Both the position numbers and the translations under genes were made by a program. Shown in pieces: positions 1 through 7,508 of a stretch of DNA of 64,000 bases; the stretch's first letter is position 1; every line of letters starts with the position of its first letter. The notes under the pieces are model-generated. The model saw only the letters and a program-made list of their open reading frames with translations. It was not told where the DNA came from and did no database searches. The DNA is from Bacteroidales bacterium (lineage in GTDB: Bacteria; Bacteroidota; Bacteroidia; Bacteroidales; WCHB1-69): the NCBI GenBank assembly GCA_017961265.1, contig JAGCXN010000044.1, positions 1-64,000 of the forward strand, given 5' to 3'.

Positions 1-363
1 GGTGTTTCTCCCACTGTGACCACCACCGCCGTTACGGGCGGCACGCAGGTCACCATCACCGATGCCAACGGCCCGCACACTTTCACCGTGCTGAACGGCG
101 TGGACGGGCAGAACGGTCAGGATGGGCAAGATGGCGCACCGGGTGCCGACGGAGCCGACGGTCAAGATGGAGCAGAAGGTCAGGATGGTGCAGACGGTGT
201 TTCCCCTACCGTGACTACTTCCGCTGTGACGGGCGGCACGCAGGTCACCATCACCGATGCCAACGGACCGCATACCTTTACCGTACTGAACGGTGTGGAC
301 GGTCAGAACGGACAGGATGGGCAAGATGGCGCACCAGGTGCGGACGGAGCTGACGGGCAAGAT
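1..363 (+). repeat. In-gene tandem repeat of 195 bp (collagen-like unit)
   Basis: Two units with a 195-bp period start at positions 1 and 196. They encode the same beta segment plus Gly-X-Y block. The units differ at scattered synonymous sites, and the second one ends early, lacking the GAEGQDGAD block. More units may precede the window. Confidence 0.85.
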
Positions 364-705
364 GCGGATGTTGACTTCACAGAGTTAACAGCACCGACTA
401 TCTCTGGCGGCGCGACTACGATTACATTTGTAGCAGGTCAGCGAAATTGCGTTGAACTGTCAACTAATGCTGACCTTGCCATTGCACTTGTTTGCAACAA
501 CAGGTCTGACAATTATATCTGGATTACTAACACACATTCCACAACGGCGTTGGATGTGACTTTCAGCAGCATATTGTTCGGATCCACGGCAATCAACGAC
601 ATAAAGGGGACTGCATCAATACCGAGCATTGAGGCCGGGGAAACACTTGAAATCGGCATATATGTAACTAACAGCAAAGCACGCATAACATCAAGGATAT
701 TGTAA
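1..705 (+). CDS. Phage tail fibre with collagen-like repeats, 5' end cut by window edge
   Basis: The reading frame is open from base 1, so the N-terminus lies outside the window. The visible 234 residues hold two copies of a 65-residue unit made of a short beta-type segment (VTGGTQVTITDANGPHTFTV) followed by Gly-X-Y triplets rich in GQD, GAD and GAP. About 115 residues of non-repetitive, beta-rich sequence follow. Collagen-like triplets usually form trimeric shafts in phage fibres, and the C-terminal part would be the tip or trimerisation head. The next gene starts one base after the stop, so it sits at the head of a fibre/adhesin operon. The fibre role is inferred from the repeats and the neighbours; the receptor is unknown. 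Confidence 0.75.
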   Translation, partial: GVSPTVTTTAVTGGTQVTITDANGPHTFTVLNGVDGQNGQDGQDGAPGADGADGQDGAEGQDGADGVSPTVTTSAVTGGTQVTITDANGPHTFTVLNGVDGQNGQDGQDGAPGADGADGQDADVDFTELTAPTISGGATTITFVAGQRNCVELSTNADLAIALVCNNRSDNYIWITNTHSTTALDVTFSSILFGSTAINDIKGTASIPSIEAGETLEIGIYVTNSKARITSRIL

Positions 706-706
706 C

Positions 707-1222
707 ATGGCAAAGGGTGTGATATATTATTATTTCCGGGTAAGGAGACCAAGTATTACAGAGATTGTGCCTTATGGAATAAAGGAGTCCGCAGTATATA
801 TTGATGATAAAATTATGCTGAATTTCAAACAAATGACGGAGGAACAGAAAGCCTTTTACTTGGAGCATCCAACTGCTTCTGTCATTGAAATATGGAATTG
901 CGAGATTACACCGCCTTATGTGCCTCCTACGCCTGATGTTGCAGAGTATGCAGCGCAGAAGGCGAAGGAACTGAAAGATGCGTGTTATGGCTCTATAAGT
1001 GTCACATCGCTTGAATTTGCAATGGCGATTGACAAGATTGAAAATCCGGCATCAACAGCCTGCTATTATAATCTAACTAAGGCAATACAAGTTCGCGATG
1101 ATTTCCGTAGTCAATCCAAGCACGCTATGCAAGTGCTGGACACTTACAAGCCGCAGATGGAGTCAGCGCAGACGATAGAGGCGATTGATACCATTTACCA
1201 ACAAGCAATTAATAATCTGTAA
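707..1222 (+). CDS. Phage protein of unknown function, probably fibre-associated
   Basis: This 171-residue protein starts one base after the fibre gene's stop codon. The N-terminal half is Tyr/Ile-rich and a proline stretch near residue 65 (PPYVPPTPD) forms a hinge. The C-terminal ~100 residues are predicted to be largely alpha-helical (AAQKAKELKD and following). I do not recognise a family. Its position right behind a fibre gene resembles that of fibre-assembly or chaperone proteins in many tailed phages, but that is inference from location only. Confidence 0.6.
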   Translation: MAKGVIYYYFRVRRPSITEIVPYGIKESAVYIDDKIMLNFKQMTEEQKAFYLEHPTASVIEIWNCEITPPYVPPTPDVAEYAAQKAKELKDACYGSISVTSLEFAMAIDKIENPASTACYYNLTKAIQVRDDFRSQSKHAMQVLDTYKPQMESAQTIEAIDTIYQQAINNL

Positions 1223-1223
1223 C

Positions 1224-1421
1224 ATGGATATAAGACACAACGATAATTGCGCGAACTGCGAAATACAAGGATACAAGGAGAAGAAAAGTGTGGTGTATAT
1301 CGTGATGTGCAGCGATGACCATTACGATGATGTCGTCACCGTATTCAGCAACCTTGATGACGCCATGAAGTATTGTGAGGGGGAAGATAGGTTGTATATC
1401 AATATCTCTAACGTTTTTTGA
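1224..1421 (+). CDS. Small phage protein, unknown
   Basis: This 65-residue protein uses the ATG at 1224, one base after the upstream stop; an in-frame upstream start at 1185 would overlap the previous gene. It has a CxxC pair near the N-terminus (NCANCEI) and an acidic C-terminal half. No family is recognised. It is embedded between fibre genes in a tightly packed operon, which supports it as a real gene. Confidence 0.5.
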   Translation: MDIRHNDNCANCEIQGYKEKKSVVYIVMCSDDHYDDVVTVFSNLDDAMKYCEGEDRLYINISNVF

Positions 1422-1423
1422 TT

Positions 1424-2080
1424 ATGCCGAAGAGAGATCACACCAATATTGCGCAAGGAAAGAAAACTTGTTACTTTTATGCACCGCTTACGAATGATTT
1501 CGTCCCGTCAATCTCTCATAATGGAGACTATACTGTATATAAAAGCACAGGTTCAACAATGACAAACGATGGCGTATATGTGAACGGAAGATACAGTGGA
1601 TTGATGTGGAACTGTACTGTACCCAATAACACCAATATCACGTTCAATTGCTGGTTCAAATTTATTAACAACAATGTAACATCTTATGCTTTTGGTGCAG
1701 CGACGAAGGACAACAGAAGATATGCGGGATGCCAATATGCAACATATCAAAATTACTGGCTTATATGCGAATGGCTTTATCTGTGTCCTATTGCATCATC
1801 AATACCAAGACCACATGCAACCAACACATGGGTTTATATAAGTTTTACAATCATATACAATGGGAACAACTCCTATACATTCAAATTCTACAAAAATGGT
1901 GTGTTTGTTACAGAGAAAACATTGACAGACAACACATGGCTAAAACTGCAAGACTGCTATTTTGCTTTCGGGCATTTTGTTGATACACTAACAGGATATT
2001 ATAAGCACTTCAGCTGCTTTGACGAATTGAGCGAATCAGAAATTTTAACTTTGTATCAAAATGGAGGGATAGTGTCATGA
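1424..2080 (+). CDS. LamG/concanavalin-like tail adhesin 1
   Basis: The ATG at 1424 is used, giving 218 residues starting MPKRDH. The body has the alternating beta pattern of a concanavalin A-like (LamG) jelly roll, including an NITFNCWFKF-type strand, a VYISFTIIYNG strand and the typical closing motif FDELSESEILTLYQNG. Such domains in phages bind surface glycans. It is the first of four consecutive genes with the same fold type and a similar N-terminal tag, and it overlaps the next gene by 4 bp. The specific ligand cannot be told. Confidence 0.65.
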   Translation: MPKRDHTNIAQGKKTCYFYAPLTNDFVPSISHNGDYTVYKSTGSTMTNDGVYVNGRYSGLMWNCTVPNNTNITFNCWFKFINNNVTSYAFGAATKDNRRYAGCQYATYQNYWLICEWLYLCPIASSIPRPHATNTWVYISFTIIYNGNNSYTFKFYKNGVFVTEKTLTDNTWLKLQDCYFAFGHFVDTLTGYYKHFSCFDELSESEILTLYQNGGIVS

Positions 2081-2721
2081 GTAGAAGGGAATATAGTATG
2101 CAAGAATCGGATTGGGATTTAATTGTTGACTGCCCATTCAATAATTCATTGATTGATGTAAGTGGGTATGAACATCATTGCAGTCTGATTTCGGGTAATC
2201 CAATTTACACAACAATAGATAATGAAGTTTGGCTCGATGCAAGAAACGCCATAATTCGTTTACAAAATCCGCAACAAGACGATTATGTCAATTCTTTTAA
2301 ACTGGAATTTGATTTTTATCAGATAGCGACAAGAAATTATTGGATGCTCATTGATGGATTTGATGATGGTTCAAAATACAAAGGCATCAAAGTCGGAAGT
2401 TCATGGGGTACCGAAATAGGTTTTGGTTTAGGATATGGTTCTGCGAAATATAACGATTGTGTTCGAGGACTTGCTATAAATAAATCAAATATACAATACA
2501 ATAGAAAATATCACTGTATAATAGAAAATTATTTGAATGCTATTGAAGTTTCAGTTATAGATACATCTACATCCCAAGCATTTTCTGCGACAGACATCAC
2601 ACCAACTCTATCCGCATCACAGTTATCAAGACCATACCTCCAAATAGGCAGTGACTCTGCATGGTCGGGAAGACAATTTGATGGATACATAAGAAACCTG
2701 CAACTATACAAACATAAATAA
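2077..2721 (+). CDS. LamG/concanavalin-like tail adhesin 2
   Basis: A 214-residue protein whose ATG overlaps the stop of the preceding adhesin, indicating translational coupling. It starts MSRREY. The segment DCPFNNSLIDVSGYEHHCSL is typical of the first strands of LamG-type modules, and the C-terminus (GYIRNLQLYK) matches the last strand. There is no signal peptide, as expected for a virion protein. Probably a host-surface binding module; sequence identity to its neighbours is low even though the fold cues are shared. Confidence 0.65.
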   Translation: MSRREYSMQESDWDLIVDCPFNNSLIDVSGYEHHCSLISGNPIYTTIDNEVWLDARNAIIRLQNPQQDDYVNSFKLEFDFYQIATRNYWMLIDGFDDGSKYKGIKVGSSWGTEIGFGLGYGSAKYNDCVRGLAINKSNIQYNRKYHCIIENYLNAIEVSVIDTSTSQAFSATDITPTLSASQLSRPYLQIGSDSAWSGRQFDGYIRNLQLYKHK

Positions 2722-2730
2722 ATAAATAGG

Positions 2731-3291
2731 ATGCCGATACGCGAACACATTAACATATCTTCTGTGACATTCCTTGATTATATTGAATCCACAGGCACCC
2801 AATATATAGACACGTTGGTCAAAGCAACCGAATGCTTTGGCATTAAGCTAATCTATCAAAGCCCCACATTACAATCTGGCTATCCACCGATAATATCCTC
2901 TACCCTTGACAACTTCACATTGGCCAATTATTCAAACTATGGCACATACCTTCGGTATAGAGGGTCAGATGTGTACAGGTCTTGGCCAAGGAACACCAAT
3001 GTAAACACATGTGTCCTCATGAACGGAGTCGCCTCCTATACAGGAGGACCAAATAAAACCATATCCACTCTGTCCTTGGGATCAGACAACAACAATATAC
3101 ACATCTTCCACAGCGCAACGGGAGGCAGATTCGGAAAATACAGACTCATGCACCTTGAAATGTACGCAGACCAGCAAGGAAACCTTTTGAGACTCTATAA
3201 GCCAGCTTTCATCGGCAGACCTGGACTCCTTGACATCATAAACAGCGACTTTTACACCAATGCGGGTGCGGGAGAGTTTTTATACAATTAA
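2731..3291 (+). CDS. Tail adhesin 3 (LamG-like)
   Basis: A 186-residue protein starting MPIREH. The early motif LDYIESTGTQYIDT is often seen at the start of phage and mobile-element lectin-like domains. The C-terminus carries a motif (FYTNAGAGEF) that usually closes the same domain type. It lies in a tandem set of four adhesin-like genes with only 9 bp before it. Its role as a receptor-binding component is inferred from fold cues and position. Confidence 0.65.
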   Translation: MPIREHINISSVTFLDYIESTGTQYIDTLVKATECFGIKLIYQSPTLQSGYPPIISSTLDNFTLANYSNYGTYLRYRGSDVYRSWPRNTNVNTCVLMNGVASYTGGPNKTISTLSLGSDNNNIHIFHSATGGRFGKYRLMHLEMYADQQGNLLRLYKPAFIGRPGLLDIINSDFYTNAGAGEFLYN

Positions 3292-3298
3292 ATGAGTT

Positions 3299-3952
3299 AT
3301 GCCTAAAAGAGGACATTTTATTAAAAAGCAGGAGTCGTTAGTGTTTTATCTGGAATTGGATAACACAAGTAGCGGCATTGCAGACATATGCGGTTCTGCC
3401 TTACATCAAACAGGTACAAATTTGTCAAGTGCCACCTTCCAGAATGTTAGCTGTTGCAAAATGTCTTCAAGTGGCAATACATATATCTACTATTTTGAGA
3501 AAAATCTTTATCCGCTTACAATAGTACTTAATATTGCAAGAACAAGCACATCCGGTCATGGAAAGATTTTCTGGCTTAACACACAACATGTAAGAGACAC
3601 CGCAAGAGAAGAAGGTGCTGCGAGCATTACTGGAAGAGATCGTCTAATGATAGGATATGGTTTGCCCGGCTATGGCGCTTATGGAAGCTGGTACGATTCA
3701 ATTGGGAACAACACGTGGTATAATGTAATACAAGTGTGCGACGGAACCAACACAAAGACATATGTAAACGGTGTTTTAAAGCAAGACCATAACCTCACTT
3801 CCAATGTAAAAAACACATATATTGCAGACATCGGTCTCGGTTCCAATTATATTACGTCAAACCACATGAACGGATATATCAGAAAGTTCATGATTTTCAA
3901 CGAAGCAAGAACGGATATCCAAGAATTATATCAAGCTACAAAAGTGATATGA
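3299..3952 (+). CDS. LamG/concanavalin-like tail adhesin 4
   Basis: A 217-residue protein starting MPKRGH, very like the start of adhesin 1. The first strand (SLVFYLELDNTSSGIADICG), the internal NTWYNVIQVCDG segment and the C-terminal GYIRKFMIFNEARTDIQELY are all characteristic of LamG-type jelly rolls. It overlaps the following small membrane-protein gene by 4 bp. It is probably an alternative or additional host-binding module of the tail. Confidence 0.65.
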   Translation: MPKRGHFIKKQESLVFYLELDNTSSGIADICGSALHQTGTNLSSATFQNVSCCKMSSSGNTYIYYFEKNLYPLTIVLNIARTSTSGHGKIFWLNTQHVRDTAREEGAASITGRDRLMIGYGLPGYGAYGSWYDSIGNNTWYNVIQVCDGTNTKTYVNGVLKQDHNLTSNVKNTYIADIGLGSNYITSNHMNGYIRKFMIFNEARTDIQELYQATKVI

Positions 3953-4182
3953 ATACTACAAAAATAACTGTTACAACTAATGCAACAAAATTAAAAAGCA
4001 TAATCATAATGTGTCTTTTTCTTGTTTTCTTGTTGTTTGGATTCTATGCAGCACATCATTGGGTACAGGTATTGGTATCAGACGAAAGTCATGTTGTTAT
4101 TGAACAAACAATAGTGCCTTCTCGCGCAGCAATTCAAACAATTCCTTGGACTAACGACACAATTTCATGGAAGAGTTGGTGA
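3949..4182 (+). CDS. Small single-pass membrane protein of the prophage
   Basis: A 77-residue protein with a short polar N-terminus (residues 1-15), one strong hydrophobic segment (about 18-38, SIIIMCLFLVFLLFGFYAAHHW) and a polar C-terminal tail. Its start overlaps adhesin 4. The size and topology would fit a spanin, holin or host-envelope modifier, but no family is recognised. The muramidase lies about 1.8 kb downstream, so a lysis role is possible but unproven. Confidence 0.5.
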   Translation: MNTTKITVTTNATKLKSIIIMCLFLVFLLFGFYAAHHWVQVLVSDESHVVIEQTIVPSRAAIQTIPWTNDTISWKSW

Positions 4183-4226
4183 TCATCCACCCAAAACAAT
4201 AACAATAACCTTAAAACCTAAACATT

Positions 4227-4541
4227 ATGAGAATAGTTGATGAAATCTACAAGAGCGTGTATGACGCGGTAATGGAAGAGATAGAGCTTCCAGATGGCTG
4301 GATAATGAGCAAGAAAGAAGACTGCACAGATGCACGCAGCATTCTCATCCATTTCCTGTACAAGAGCGGTCTCACACGCAGTCAGATAGAGGCGAAGACA
4401 GGTCTTTCAAAGACAGCTGTTCGTCAGCACATCAACAATTTCTCACAGCGTAATAATAGCAACAAGATAATGAAAATGCACTCAAATAATATTGAGCGTA
4501 AATTGGGCGCGAAAAACTTGAAAACAGTGCATCATCAGTAG
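4227..4541 (+). CDS. Helix-turn-helix protein with a DnaA domain IV-like core
   Basis: A 104-residue protein. Residues about 35-72 (DARSILIHFLYKSGLT, then RSQIEAKTGLSKTAVRQHI) form a helix-turn-helix pattern that resembles the C-terminal DNA-binding domain of DnaA. The rest is a short helical N-terminus and a basic tail (RKLGAKNLK). It is probably a phage regulator or DNA-binding accessory factor. A promoter and a near-perfect palindrome follow directly downstream, which could be its target. Confidence 0.55.
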   Translation: MRIVDEIYKSVYDAVMEEIELPDGWIMSKKEDCTDARSILIHFLYKSGLTRSQIEAKTGLSKTAVRQHINNFSQRNNSNKIMKMHSNNIERKLGAKNLKTVHHQ

Positions 4542-4550
4542 TATATTTGC
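4518..4550 (+). promoter_or_regulatory. Bacteroidota-type promoter
   Basis: TTG at 4518-4520 and the -7 box TATATTTGC at 4542-4550 are separated by 21 bp, matching the Bacteroidota sigma-ABfr consensus spacing. It overlaps the end of the helix-turn-helix gene and would drive the 4591-8833 operon. Confidence 0.6.
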
Positions 4551-4553
4551 ATA

Positions 4554-4569
4554 CGGTCAATGTTGACCG
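4554..4569. promoter_or_regulatory. Palindromic operator candidate
   Basis: The inverted repeat CGGTCAA-TG-TTGACCG starts 4 bp after the -7 box, at the expected transcription start. A repressor bound here would block initiation. Binding by the upstream helix-turn-helix protein is a guess. Confidence 0.45.
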
Positions 4570-4590
4570 CAACACTAAATATTAAGCATT

Positions 4591-5031
4591 ATGAAAATCA
4601 AAACAGCAGACGGCGAAATGAACGTCACAAGTCAAGGTCAAGGCACCTTGAACACGGTATTGGGCGCAGTTGGCACAGCAGCAGCCCTCGGATTCGGTAC
4701 TGGCATCCTCGGCAACGGAAGAGGGAACCGCCAAATGAGCGAGGATGAAAAGCCCGTCACCCGCTACGAGATGGGTCTCATCCGTGAGAGCATCGCGAAG
4801 GACAACGAGATTGCGCTTTTGAAAGCAAACATGTACACCGACCGCGCAGCGGCTGGCATCCAGTCACAGATTGCGATGCAGCAGACGTGGAACGCTGTGC
4901 AGCAGAACAACATCGCAACCATGCAGAAGATGCTTGGCGACATCACGAAGTTTGTCGTACCCATCACCTCCATTGACCCAGTGCCGACCACCGCAGGCAC
5001 GTCAACGACAACCACGAACAGCGGCAACTAA
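4591..5031 (+). CDS. Phage virion-associated or membrane-active protein, unknown
   Basis: A 146-residue protein. Residues ~15-50 are Gly/Ala-rich and weakly hydrophobic (TVLGAVGTAAALGFGTGILG). The middle is a helical segment with a conserved-looking TRYEMGLIRE start, and the tail is Ser/Thr-rich. The Gly-Ala segment could insert in a membrane. I know similar proteins only as hypothetical in Bacteroidota phages. It is the first gene after the promoter and palindrome at 4518-4569. Confidence 0.5.
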   Translation: MKIKTADGEMNVTSQGQGTLNTVLGAVGTAAALGFGTGILGNGRGNRQMSEDEKPVTRYEMGLIRESIAKDNEIALLKANMYTDRAAAGIQSQIAMQQTWNAVQQNNIATMQKMLGDITKFVVPITSIDPVPTTAGTSTTTTNSGN

Positions 5032-5080
5032 ACCAATCGGGCGTGCTGTGAGAATCGGCACGCCCATAAAACACTGAGCT

Positions 5081-5515
5081 ATGCACAGCAATTCACAGAT
5101 TTTAGCCGCAGTAATAGCGAATTGGGCGAAGCCGCTTGTTGACCAAGTGCTGGTGGCTCGTATCGGTGCTTTACCGCCTATCACAGCAGCGAGCGAGTGG
5201 GTGAAGAAGTATTTCCCAGTTGCAGGGAACTACTCCATCGTGAACGACATCGCCTTTCTCGCTGTCCCTGCAACTGAAATCATCATTGAACCTATGGTGA
5301 TAAACGGTATTGCGAAACTTGGAGTGTCGGATGAGCAGATCCCAGAGTACGCGGCGAAGCTGGTTGACGCTATGCTTGCAGAGGCGAAGAAGAACGGCAA
5401 AGTAACTTTGTTCAACACGATAGAGCTGGAGAAGTCGGACTTTGAGAAGCTGAAAAAGCTGTTGGATAAGAACCTGCCTGCAACGGCAGATGAAAAATAC
5501 ACTGTAATCGAATAA
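5081..5515 (+). CDS. Phage protein, unknown
   Basis: A 144-residue protein, 49 bp downstream of the previous gene and 3 bp before the next. The first 90 residues contain moderately hydrophobic stretches (VNDIAFLAVPATEIIIEPMVINGIAKLG), and the end is Lys-rich and helical. No family is recognised. The operon position between a Gly-Ala membrane-active-looking protein and the muramidase makes a lysis-module accessory role conceivable. Confidence 0.5.
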   Translation: MHSNSQILAAVIANWAKPLVDQVLVARIGALPPITAASEWVKKYFPVAGNYSIVNDIAFLAVPATEIIIEPMVINGIAKLGVSDEQIPEYAAKLVDAMLAEAKKNGKVTLFNTIELEKSDFEKLKKLLDKNLPATADEKYTVIE

Positions 5516-5518
5516 GAA

Positions 5519-6007
5519 ATGGACTACAAAGAAATTGTGAAATCGTCACTGCACGATGACGAAAATGAAATGTGGAAGAGTGTTGACCGCATCAACGGCT
5601 TCCTTGAACACTTGAAAGAGCGTCACACAGAAGAGGTCGCACGTTTTCTGAAAGAGGAATACGAGGCACTGAACGGGAAGCATCTGAACGAGGCGGCAGC
5701 GAAAAGCCTTGTTTCGGAAATGTACCACCGCACTGACAACGGAGAGGTGATTAAAGGCGAAATGGTGTATCTTGACGAGGCAGTGCAGTTATTGGCAGGT
5801 ATGGAAGGTGAAGATGCGAAGAAGTGCCAGTGGGATGCCTATGTTGGTGCGAACGGATTTGCGCACGACCTTGCCAATTCGGGTTTGTCGGAGTCCGACA
5901 TCTTAAAGGCCGCAAAGCAGTTCTGGTTCCACGATGACGATTTCGCAGGGGACAAAGTGTACTGGTATTATTCTGATATGTTATTCAAAAACAGAAAGGA
6001 GGAGTAG
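5519..6007 (+). CDS. Phage protein, unknown (acidic, helical)
   Basis: A 162-residue, strongly charged protein with predicted helices throughout (DRINGFLEHLKERHTEEVARFL) and an aromatic C-terminus (FAGDKVYWYYSDMLF). It lies 3 bp after its upstream neighbour and abuts the muramidase start, with no base between stop and ATG. The family is not recognised with confidence. Tight coupling with the muramidase suggests co-expression late in infection. Confidence 0.5.
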   Translation: MDYKEIVKSSLHDDENEMWKSVDRINGFLEHLKERHTEEVARFLKEEYEALNGKHLNEAAAKSLVSEMYHRTDNGEVIKGEMVYLDEAVQLLAGMEGEDAKKCQWDAYVGANGFAHDLANSGLSESDILKAAKQFWFHDDDFAGDKVYWYYSDMLFKNRKEE

Positions 6008-6529
6008 ATGGCGGACATTAAAAAACTTGCTCCCATCATCTTAAAATGGGAAGGCGGATGGGCAAACGACAAAGACGACCACGGCGGCGCCACAAACATG
6101 GGCGTGACCGTGGCCACTTGGAAGAAGGTAGGATACGACAAAGACGGCGACGGCGACATTGATGCCGATGATCTGAAGCTGCTCACCCGTGATGATGCGT
6201 TGCGTGTGCTCCGCATCTACTGGGAACGATGGAGTGCCGATGAAATAAAAAAACAGAGCATCGCCAACATCCTTGTGGACTGGGTTTGGGGATCCGGCAA
6301 ATACGGCATCATCTACCCGCAGCAGCTCCTTGGTGTGGCCGCCGACGGAGTAGTCGGTCCCAAAACCATCGCCGCCATCAACAACTACCCAAACCAGCGG
6401 GAACTGTTCAACCGGATATGGGCACGACGCAAAGTTCACTTTGAGAACATCTGCAAGGCGGACCCGACACAGCGGAAGTTCCTGAACGGGTGGCTCAACC
6501 GATTGGCAGACTTCAAATTCGAGGAATAA
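6008..6529 (+). CDS. Endolysin: GH108-type N-acetylmuramidase
   Basis: A 173-residue lysozyme of the glycoside hydrolase 108 type. The catalytic glutamate is in the KWEGGW motif (E15), followed by the typical GATNMGVT segment (residues ~27-34). The C-terminal half has the usual second domain with [11 protein letters not shown]. It cleaves peptidoglycan glycan strands at the end of infection. There is no signal peptide, so a holin is needed for release. An acidic loop at residues 44-55 ([12 protein letters not shown]) matches an EF-hand calcium-binding loop, which GH108 enzymes of this region sometimes carry. Confidence 0.85.
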   Translation: MADIKKLAPIILKWEGGWANDKDDHGGATNMGVTVATWKKVGYDKDGDGDIDADDLKLLTRDDALRVLRIYWERWSADEIKKQSIANILVDWVWGSGKYGIIYPQQLLGVAADGVVGPKTIAAINNYPNQRELFNRIWARRKVHFENICKADPTQRKFLNGWLNRLADFKFEE

Positions 6530-7029
6530 TGGATTCGATGATCATACTCCGGCACGCACACTACGCCGCGCTCCCGAACTATATCGTGCAGCGCGACGGC
6601 CACATCATCACCCTCGGACGACCTGCCGAAGGCGAACGCTGTGACATCATCCTCGACGGGGGCATCCCTCTCCTACCCGCCGCCGATGGCAAGTTCTACC
6701 CGGTGCGCAACACCGGCAGCGGCTTCGCCCCCGATATACTGCGTGCCGCCGTTACTTACTTCTACGAGTACTGCCAGCAGAACCGGTGGCGCGGCTTCAT
6801 CTACTATGAGCGTTACAGCACCGCACAGCTCGCCGCCCTCGAACGTCTCCTACTCGACCTGTGCCACAAGTTCCGTATCACCAACCCTTACGGCAAGCAC
6901 ACGTGGCAGCTCTGCCCCGAACGCACCACCGAAGGCACGCCCGGCATCTACACCGACGCTTCCTTCTGCATCAACGGTCCCGCCGTACACCCACAACCCG
7001 AATTGATTAACCTATTGAAATCATTATGA
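6529..7029 (+). CDS. Amidase-like phage protein, probably degenerate
   Basis: The ATG at 6529 overlaps the muramidase stop (TAATG). The 166 residues resemble the layout of N-acetylmuramoyl-L-alanine amidases: an early strand (CDIILDGGIP), a STAQLAALERLLLDLCHKF helix of the type that precedes the metal site, and an HPQPELINLL ending. The usual zinc ligands are not all recognisable, so it may be an inactive relative with a structural role. Placed directly after the endolysin, it could be a second lysis enzyme or a tail-associated hydrolase. Confidence 0.45.
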   Translation: MDSMIILRHAHYAALPNYIVQRDGHIITLGRPAEGERCDIILDGGIPLLPAADGKFYPVRNTGSGFAPDILRAAVTYFYEYCQQNRWRGFIYYERYSTAQLAALERLLLDLCHKFRITNPYGKHTWQLCPERTTEGTPGIYTDASFCINGPAVHPQPELINLLKSL

Positions 7030-7496
7030 CATCATCATCCTACTACAACCACATCGAGCACCTCGCCCGCACGCACAAACTGGTGGCCCACACCGACCGC
7101 GACAAACATTTCTTCCGTGGCGAGCTGGAAGAGTTCTATATGGATCTGCGCAACCGCGTGAAGTTCCCCGCCGTCATCGCCGAAAGTTTCGAGCTTTCGT
7201 GGGATGAAGATGCGGAGTTCAAGCAGCGCGAAACCTCCTTCATCATCGCCGCCAACTACAAGGAAAGCAAGAACTGGGACAATATCCACACCGCCTTCGA
7301 CCTGTGCGAGCGCATTGGCGATGAGTTCCTGCGCCGGCTGATGGAGGATGCCGCCAACGGCACACTGTGCGCCGCCATCATTCCGATGAGCGCGGTGCCG
7401 GTGCTCAACGAACAGCACCTGTACGCCGGCATCCGCTACACCATCACTGTGAAATCGCCCTTCGACACCGACCCCAACCCAGACGTGTGGCAATAA
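7026..7496 (+). CDS. Phage tail/neck structural protein, unknown family
   Basis: A 156-residue protein whose ATG overlaps the previous stop (ATGA). Helical N-terminal half, beta-rich end (HLYAGIRYTITVKSPFDTDPNP). The size, position upstream of the tape measure gene and overlap-coupled arrangement fit a tail completion or tail terminator protein, but no motif proves it. Confidence 0.5.
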   Translation: MTSSSYYNHIEHLARTHKLVAHTDRDKHFFRGELEEFYMDLRNRVKFPAVIAESFELSWDEDAEFKQRETSFIIAANYKESKNWDNIHTAFDLCERIGDEFLRRLMEDAANGTLCAAIIPMSAVPVLNEQHLYAGIRYTITVKSPFDTDPNPDVWQ

Positions 7497-7508
7497 AACG
7501 ACCTGCCA

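Noticed and set aside
1..363. Possible CRISPR-like repeats
   Set aside because: The 195-bp period is in frame and encodes collagen-like triplets. There are no constant-length spacers.
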